This document shows, piece by piece, positions 14,670-19,303 of a stretch of DNA of 19,303 nucleotides. The stretch spans positions 1-19,303 of the forward strand of contig JACDGA010000004.1 of the NCBI GenBank assembly GCA_013815505.1. Reading direction: 5' to 3'. The notes under the pieces are model-generated. The model had not been told where the DNA came from. It saw nothing but the letters and a program-made list of their open reading frames with translations, and did not search any database. A program made the position numbers and the translations under genes. This DNA is from Acidimicrobiia bacterium. Lineage in GTDB: Bacteria; Actinomycetota; Acidimicrobiia; Acidimicrobiales; Ilumatobacteraceae. Position 1 is the stretch's first letter, and the number at the start of each line of letters is the position of its first letter.

Positions 14670-16260
14670 ATTGGGAGACGAGCACCAGCTCATGCGCCGC
14701 TCGCGATGCGGCGAGGTAGATCTCTCGCGCTGACATCGCCGCCGTCACGACCACCACGCCGTCGTACTCGACGCCCTTGTGCGACCACACGTCGCCGGCA
14801 TCGATCACGGCGACGTTGTCCCACCGCGACCGCAGCTCGGCGTCGGCAGCTGCGACGTCGTCGCGATGTCCGACGTCGATGCCCGTCGGACGGATGCCGT
14901 CGAGCACGACGCCGCCGAGATCGTGGAGGGCTGCGTGCTCGTTGAGCCAGGTCGCGATCTCTGCCGACATCCGGTAGGCCGTCACCATCTCCTGGGTCTC
15001 GACACCGAGGAGCGCAGCAACACCGCCGAGTCCGAGTCCGTCACGCCGGCTCCGCTGCGCGTCGTCACCGACCATCGTCACGCCGGTGGCTCGGCGTAGT
15101 ACGGCTCGCAGCTGGAGCAGGCTCACGTCCTGCGCCTCGTCGACGATCACGTGCGAGAACCGCACGGGTGCGCCCTCGAAGCGGGCCCTGACCTCGTCGG
15201 CAAACGCGCCGTGGTGGCCGTCGACGCCGGTGCGAGTGAGCCCGCGCAGCGCCTCACGTGCAGAGCACGGCGGGAGGATGTCGGCGGCCGCCCGCGACAC
15301 GTCGCCGGCCTTCAGCTCGTACCGGCTCGCGATCGCCGACGCGAACGTGGCCCGACGGTCGCGCCACGAGAGCGTGCGCTGGCGCAGCCGATCGATCAGC
15401 TCGTCGACCTCCTGCTGACGGATCCGCACAGCACCGACGCGGATCGACCCCGAGCCGTAGAGACCGGCCTCGAAGTCGTCGAGTTGCCGCAACCACTCCT
15501 GCTCGTCGCCACTCGGCGCCGACGGTCCGAGTAGCCGGTCGAAGGTCGTCTGAGTGATCTTCGCCTCGCCGAGCGTCGGCAGGACCGCCGACACGTACCG
15601 TAAGAACCGGTCGCTCGGGCCGATGACAAGGATGCGCTCGGCCGTGAGCCGGCGGTCGTGGTACACGAGCCAGGCCGCACGGTGGAGCCCGACGACCGTC
15701 TTGCCCGTCCCCGGCCCGCCGCGAACGACGAGGCGCTCGTCGGGATCGAGGCGGACGAGGCGGTCCTGGTCGGCCTGCAGCGTCGCGACGGCGGTCCGCA
15801 TCGACTCCCCGCGGCTGCGCGACAGCTCGGTCATCAGCGGCGACGAGCCGGACACCTCTCCCGACTCGAAGTCCTCGACGAACAGGTCGTCGATGCAGCC
15901 GACGTAGCTCACCCGTCGGTGCATCGCGCCCGGCTCGTCGAACGACGACTGATAGAAGTGCTGAGCGTGCGGAGCCCGCCAATCGACGACGATCTGCTCG
16001 CCGTCGTCGTCGATGCCGTAGAGGCCGATGCGCCACGGCTGGTCGTCGTCGATCCGTCCGAACACGACGAGCTCACGCTGGAACTTCTCGACGGCGCCGG
16101 CGACGACCGCCGCGATGTACTCGTCCGAGAGCGCGTCGGCGCCGCCGCCGGAGCCGATGCGGGAGAACTCAGCGAGACGCGCCGCAGCGGCACGCCGTGC
16201 CCGATCGAGCGCGGCGCGCTCGTGTTCGAGCGTGACGGACGAGTCGAGTGGTGTGCGCAT
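14668..16260 (-). CDS. Compact HelD-like superfamily 1 helicase/ATPase
   Basis: A 530-residue UvrD/HelD-type ATPase. HelD proteins bind RNA polymerase and release stalled complexes; some actinobacterial forms protect against rifampicin. The N-terminal HelD-typical segment has YGIDDDGEQIVVDWRAPHAQ around residues 81-100. Walker A is GGPGTGKT (181-188), Walker B is VIVDEAQD (371-378), motif III-like is MVGDDAQ (396-402), motif IV-like is AYRMS (428-432) and the C-terminal KGVEYDGVVVV and YLAASRAAHELVLV correspond to motifs V and VI. Known HelD/HelR proteins are about 700-775 residues, so parts of the N-terminal coiled coil and of the insertion between the Walker motifs are reduced here; motifs are otherwise intact. 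ATG 16260 follows the permease gene by 47 bp. It could act on DNA instead; RNA polymerase binding is inferred. Confidence 0.85.
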   Translation of the reverse strand: MRTPLDSSVTLEHERAALDRARRAAAARLAEFSRIGSGGGADALSDEYIAAVVAGAVEKFQRELVVFGRIDDDQPWRIGLYGIDDDGEQIVVDWRAPHAQHFYQSSFDEPGAMHRRVSYVGCIDDLFVEDFESGEVSGSSPLMTELSRSRGESMRTAVATLQADQDRLVRLDPDERLVVRGGPGTGKTVVGLHRAAWLVYHDRRLTAERILVIGPSDRFLRYVSAVLPTLGEAKITQTTFDRLLGPSAPSGDEQEWLRQLDDFEAGLYGSGSIRVGAVRIRQQEVDELIDRLRQRTLSWRDRRATFASAIASRYELKAGDVSRAAADILPPCSAREALRGLTRTGVDGHHGAFADEVRARFEGAPVRFSHVIVDEAQDVSLLQLRAVLRRATGVTMVGDDAQRSRRDGLGLGGVAALLGVETQEMVTAYRMSAEIATWLNEHAALHDLGGVVLDGIRPTGIDVGHRDDVAAADAELRSRWDNVAVIDAGDVWSHKGVEYDGVVVVTAAMSAREIYLAASRAAHELVLVSQ

Positions 16261-16307
16261 GTGGATCGGCCCGGGAGGGGGCCGTCGACGCTACCGCTCG
16301 GGGCGGG

Positions 16308-17774
16308 TCAGCCCTCCTGGGAGCCCTTGCGCCACGGGATGCCGGCGCGGGCCGGTGGGCGCAGGGTCTGGCCGCGGGAGGCGACGACGATGAGGGTGAC
16401 GATGAACGGGGCCATGAACACGAACTCCGAGCGGATCTCGTCGACCGACAGGTAGGCCACGTACAGCACCGAGAGACCGACCGCGACGGCAAGGACGTCG
16501 AGCGTTCTCGTCCTCCACGCCACCACGGTTGCGACGGCGAGCAGGGAGACGACGGCGAGTGCGACGCCGATGAGCAGGAGCGTGTCGTCGCGCAGGTTCT
16601 CGACGTTGAAGAGCGCGTACATCACGACCGCGGCGCCGGCGACGACGACGACGGTCGCGATCGAGCGTGGTTGCCGCACGAGCAGGTAGGCGAGGAAGAC
16701 GGCAAGCAGGATCACTGCAGCGAGAATCGCCGCCAGGACGAGCCTGCCCGGGTCGAGCCGCTGGGTGATGCCGTCGAAGAAGCCGAACAGTCCTGCGCCG
16801 GCGGCGACGCCGGCGGGGCGCCAGTTGCCGACGACGAGGGTCGCAAGGCCGAGGAACCCACGACCGCCTGTTTGACCTTGCGTGTAGCGGTTGGCACCGA
16901 TGACGAGGACGGCGCCGGCGAGCCCGGCGAGTCCGCCCGAGATCGCCATGCCGATGTAGCGGTAGGCGACCACGCGCACACCGAGCGAGTCGGCGGCGCT
17001 CGGCCGCTCGCCGGCCGCCCGCAGCCGCAGGCCGAAGGCCGTCCGCCAGAGGACGAAGATGCTGAGGACGAAGAGGACGACGGCGACGACGAGGTCGAAG
17101 CGCAGCTCGGTGGTCAGCGCCTTGAGGAGGCCGGCGACGTCGGAGACGGCGAACCAGCCCCGCTCGGCGATGTTGCCGAGCGGGTCCCACGTCGTGTCGA
17201 GCCCGAACAGCGGCCCGCCCGACAGGACCGGCATCGTGAACGTGCCCATCTCGCCGTTCATCCCTGGTGAGTTCGTGAGCGAGCCACCCTGTTCGCCCTC
17301 GAAGAGCAGGTTCGCCATGAAGCGAGCGACGCCGGGGGCGATGATGTTGATCGCGAAGCCGCTGACGATGTGGTTGACACCGAACGTCGCTGTCGCGACG
17401 GCGTGGAGGAGGCCACCAAGCATGCCGCCAACGACGCCGCCGAGCAGCCCCATCCACGGGTTGAACTCCCACGCCCACCAGCCGGCGAAGGCGGTGCCCA
17501 TCACCATCATCCCCTCAAGACCGATGTTGATCGTGCCGCTGCGTTCGGCGTAGAGGCCGCCGAGCCCGGCGAGTGCGATCGGTGCCGCTGTGCGGAGCGC
17601 GACGCCGAACGTGCTCGCCGACGTGATGTCGTCGTTGTGCGTGATGATCCTGGCCAGCGCCACGGCGACGATCCCAGCGGCGAGCATCCACAGCGACAGC
17701 GACCCGGGGAGTCGCATCGCCCGACGCTCGCCCGACGGGCCCACCTCGTCGTGGGCGATGGCCGTTGCGGTCAT
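16308..17774 (-). CDS. ABC importer permease, nucleoside/basic-membrane-protein type (second permease)
   Basis: A 488-residue polytopic membrane protein of the BPL_transp_2 family, the second permease of importers of the NupNOPQ/RbsC kind. YAERSGTINIGLEGMM at 75-90 is the family signature, and GLRLRAAGERPSAADSLGV (248-266) is the cytoplasmic coupling loop facing the ATPase. A longer extracytoplasmic loop lies around 157-225. Between GFFDGITQRLDP (331-342) and the closing VDEIRSEFVFMAPFIVTLIV (from 444) there are about 100 residues with four likely extra membrane segments (roughly 344-364, 371-388, 399-419, 425-443). Bacillus-type homologues are about 320 residues; actinomycete ones are longer. 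ATG 17774 has GGTGA shortly upstream and overlaps the stop of a 31-codon ORF. Substrate is inferred to be a nucleoside. Confidence 0.9.
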   Translation of the reverse strand: MTATAIAHDEVGPSGERRAMRLPGSLSLWMLAAGIVAVALARIITHNDDITSASTFGVALRTAAPIALAGLGGLYAERSGTINIGLEGMMVMGTAFAGWWAWEFNPWMGLLGGVVGGMLGGLLHAVATATFGVNHIVSGFAINIIAPGVARFMANLLFEGEQGGSLTNSPGMNGEMGTFTMPVLSGGPLFGLDTTWDPLGNIAERGWFAVSDVAGLLKALTTELRFDLVVAVVLFVLSIFVLWRTAFGLRLRAAGERPSAADSLGVRVVAYRYIGMAISGGLAGLAGAVLVIGANRYTQGQTGGRGFLGLATLVVGNWRPAGVAAGAGLFGFFDGITQRLDPGRLVLAAILAAVILLAVFLAYLLVRQPRSIATVVVVAGAAVVMYALFNVENLRDDTLLLIGVALAVVSLLAVATVVAWRTRTLDVLAVAVGLSVLYVAYLSVDEIRSEFVFMAPFIVTLIVVASRGQTLRPPARAGIPWRKGSQEG

Positions 17775-17866
17775 CGGTTCACCATGTCACCGATGCGAGC
17801 GACGAGGCGCCAGCCGAGGAGTGGTGACCGTCGGCCTGCGTGGCCGGGGAACGCCATGATCGTCAC
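17771..17866 (-). CDS. Possible 31-residue small ORF bridging the two permease genes
   Basis: The 88-bp gap between the permeases contains an ORF from GTG at 17866 (or ATG at 17857) to TGA at 17771-17773. The GTG overlaps the stop of the first permease by four bases (GTGA) and its TGA overlaps the ATG of the second permease by four bases (ATGA). The peptide begins VTIMAFPGHAGRRSPLL and ends VARIGDMVNR; it is basic, with no clear membrane segment. It may be a coupling ORF that carries ribosomes across the gap, a small protein, or chance. I recognise no family. Confidence 0.35.
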   Translation of the reverse strand: MTIMAFPGHAGRRSPLLGWRLVARIGDMVNR

Positions 17867-18987
17867 GCCGGGGCCTCCGCAGGAACCGTGGCAGGTGGGG
17901 GTCGGTCGCCGCCAAGCTGCCGCGCCGCGGCACGGGTTTCTGCGTCATTCGTGATCCTGCGGACCACCTCGTAGGCGATCACGGCGGCGAGCAGGAACGA
18001 TCCCTGCAGGATGACGCCGATCTCCTGGGGGATGTCGACGAACGCCAGCGCCTGCGTCGCCCGCTCGATCGTCGCCCACACGATTGCCGCCGCCGCCATC
18101 CCGACGGGATGGTTGCGGCCGAGCAACGCGAGCGACAGTCCGGTGAACCCGAACGTCGTCGGGAACTGGTCGCCGTACTTGTAGAACGTGTTGTCGGCGA
18201 TGAGCGGTCCGAGGCCGACGAGCCCGGCGATCGCACCCGACATGATCATCGTGACGAGGATCATCTTGCGCGGGTTGATGCCGGCTGCTCTCGCCGCAGT
18301 CGGGTTCTCGCCCGACACCCGGAGATCGAACCCGAACCGGCTGCGATTGAGCAACACGTGATAGCCGATGCCGAGGGCGATCGCGACCGGGAGGAAGAGG
18401 AACAGCGCCTGATCGAGGGAGACCCCGAAGATCGACGTGAGGCGCGGGAGGCGGGCGCTGTCGGGCAGCACTCGCGTCTCGCGGATGTTGGTCTGCTCGG
18501 GATTGCGGAAGTGTTCGGTCAGGAGGTAGGCGATGAGGTTGGTGGCGACGTAATTGAGCATGATCGTCGAGATCACCTCGTTGACGCCGCGGTACGCCTT
18601 GAGGACCGCAGGGATCGCCGCCCACGTGGCGCCGACGACGACGGCGATGACGACGATCATCGCGATGTGCAGCACCGGCGGGAGATCGACGGCCGCGCCC
18701 GCTGCAGCGGCGAGCATCGCGGCGAGCACGTACTGGCCGTTCACGCCGATGTTGAACAGGTTCATCTTGAACCCGATCGCGACCGAGATGGCGGCGATGT
18801 AGTAGGGAACGGCGCGGTTGACGATCAGCGTCGCGGACTGCGTCGAGTCGATCTGGCTCCACATCGCCTGGAACGCGGTGACAGGATCGTTCCCCGAGAT
18901 CCAGACCGCGATCGACGACACCCCGATCGCGGCGACGGCGGCGAGCGCGGGAGCGGCGAACCCGCCGAGCAGCCGGCTGCGGTTCAC
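17863..18987 (-). CDS. ABC importer permease, nucleoside/basic-membrane-protein type (first permease)
   Basis: A 374-residue polytopic membrane protein of the BPL_transp_2 family, the first permease of a nucleoside/simple-sugar ABC importer. The N-terminal segment has one membrane helix and a long extracytoplasmic stretch (WISGNDPVTAFQAMW). AISVAIGFKMNLFNIGVNGQ near 66-85 is the conserved family core, and FDLRVSGENPTAARAAGI is the cytoplasmic coupling loop. About eight to ten hydrophobic segments are visible and length is normal for the NupP/YufP type. The GTG start at 18987 overlaps the stop of the ATPase gene (GTGA), and the N-terminus MNRSRLLGGFAAPALAAVAA looks natural. It pairs with the permease at 16308-17774. 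Confidence 0.92.
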   Translation of the reverse strand: MNRSRLLGGFAAPALAAVAAIGVSSIAVWISGNDPVTAFQAMWSQIDSTQSATLIVNRAVPYYIAAISVAIGFKMNLFNIGVNGQYVLAAMLAAAAGAAVDLPPVLHIAMIVVIAVVVGATWAAIPAVLKAYRGVNEVISTIMLNYVATNLIAYLLTEHFRNPEQTNIRETRVLPDSARLPRLTSIFGVSLDQALFLFLPVAIALGIGYHVLLNRSRFGFDLRVSGENPTAARAAGINPRKMILVTMIMSGAIAGLVGLGPLIADNTFYKYGDQFPTTFGFTGLSLALLGRNHPVGMAAAAIVWATIERATQALAFVDIPQEIGVILQGSFLLAAVIAYEVVRRITNDAETRAAARQLGGDRPPPATVPAEAPA

Positions 18988-19303
18988 GGCGTCGCTCTCG
19001 CGTCCTCGTCGCCGCCGAGGGCACCGGTCATGAAGCCGCCGAGCTCGCCGGCGGTGACGGTTTGGGGGTCGAGCTCGGCGACGATGCGCCCGCGCAGCAT
19101 GACGAGCAGCCGGTCGCTGAGCCCGATCAGCTCGTCGAGGTCGGCGGAGATCAGCAGCGTCGCCAGTCCTTCCGTACGCGCATCGCGCAAGATGTCCCAG
19201 ATCGCCGCCTGCGCGCCGACGTCGACGCCCCTCGTCGGGTGGGCGGCGACGAGCACCCGCGGGCCGGCGAGCATCTCCCGTCCGACGATCAGCTTCTGCT
19301 GGT
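18984..19303 (-). CDS. ABC importer ATPase, C-terminal part (continues beyond the window)
   Basis: The frame runs in from the right edge, so only about 105 C-terminal residues are visible. It begins QQKLIVGREM, the end of an LSGGNQQK-type ABC signature, followed by RVLVAAHPTRGVDVGAQAAI (Walker B/D-loop region of sugar and nucleoside importers, with Ala-His at the positions often Glu-like) and LLISADLDELIGLSDRLLVM with the switch region. This is the second ATPase cassette of an RbsA/NupO-type protein, in which the C-terminal site is often degenerate: the usual Walker B Asp-Glu is replaced here by AAHPTRGVD. An ATG at 19274 is internal and not the real start. The stop overlaps the GTG of the first permease. 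Confidence 0.9.
   Translation of the reverse strand, partial: QQKLIVGREMLAGPRVLVAAHPTRGVDVGAQAAIWDILRDARTEGLATLLISADLDELIGLSDRLLVMLRGRIVAELDPQTVTAGELGGFMTGALGGDEDARATP

Noticed and set aside
16248..17270. Acidic 340-codon plus-strand frame opposite the permease
   Set aside because: The Asp/Glu/Gly-rich product is what the complement of a hydrophobic GC-rich permease gene yields.
19272..19274. ATG at 19274 as the start of a short ABC protein
   Set aside because: The frame continues upstream with QQKLIVGRE, the end of the ABC signature, so the ATG is internal to a gene cut by the window edge.

Overview
The window is a gene-dense, very GC-rich bacterial chromosome segment. It has short intergenic gaps, GTG starts, 4-nt start/stop overlaps, and TAnnnT boxes placed so that several mRNAs would begin at or next to the start codon. 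Gene content (two-subunit E1 fused in one chain, M1 aminopeptidase with HELAH, actinobacterial-type adenosine deaminase, HelD-like helicase, GT61 and sulfotransferase-like genes) points to an actinomycete, possibly the Acidimicrobiia/Ilumatobacter group. That placement is inference from gene style; there is no rRNA or other marker here.

Layout. 3-2240 (+): fused E1 alpha/beta 2-oxoacid dehydrogenase, perhaps cut at its 5' end by the window edge. 2263-4845 (-): aminopeptidase N, convergent to it. 4910-7476 (+): a PfkB/adenosine-kinase-type sugar or nucleoside kinase overlapping a phosphohexomutase/phosphopentomutase-type gene. 7484-10541: a small surface-glycan relic, with a methyltransferase pseudogene (-), an apparently intact family 61 glycosyltransferase (+) and a broken sulfotransferase-like gene (+). 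10568-13216 (-): a tight operon of a phytanoyl-CoA-dioxygenase-like oxygenase, adenosine deaminase and uracil phosphoribosyltransferase. 13252-13647 (+): QueF. 13657-14620 (-): a PIN-domain toxin-like gene and an unfamiliar upstream partner with a readable promoter. 14668-16260 (-): a compact HelD-like helicase. 16308-19303 (-): an ABC importer of the nucleoside/basic-membrane-protein type (two permeases and the end of the ATPase), with a possible 31-residue ORF wedged between the permeases.

How it fits together. The ABC importer, adenosine deaminase, uracil phosphoribosyltransferase, PfkB-type kinase and mutase together look like a nucleoside uptake and salvage neighbourhood, although it is split among several transcription units. 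The least explained parts are the oxygenase translationally coupled to adenosine deaminase, the PIN-gene partner, the inter-permease small ORF, and the decayed glycan cluster around the GT61 gene. No tRNA, rRNA, CRISPR array, insertion sequence or attachment site was recognised, and no gene-free stretch exceeds 300 bases.
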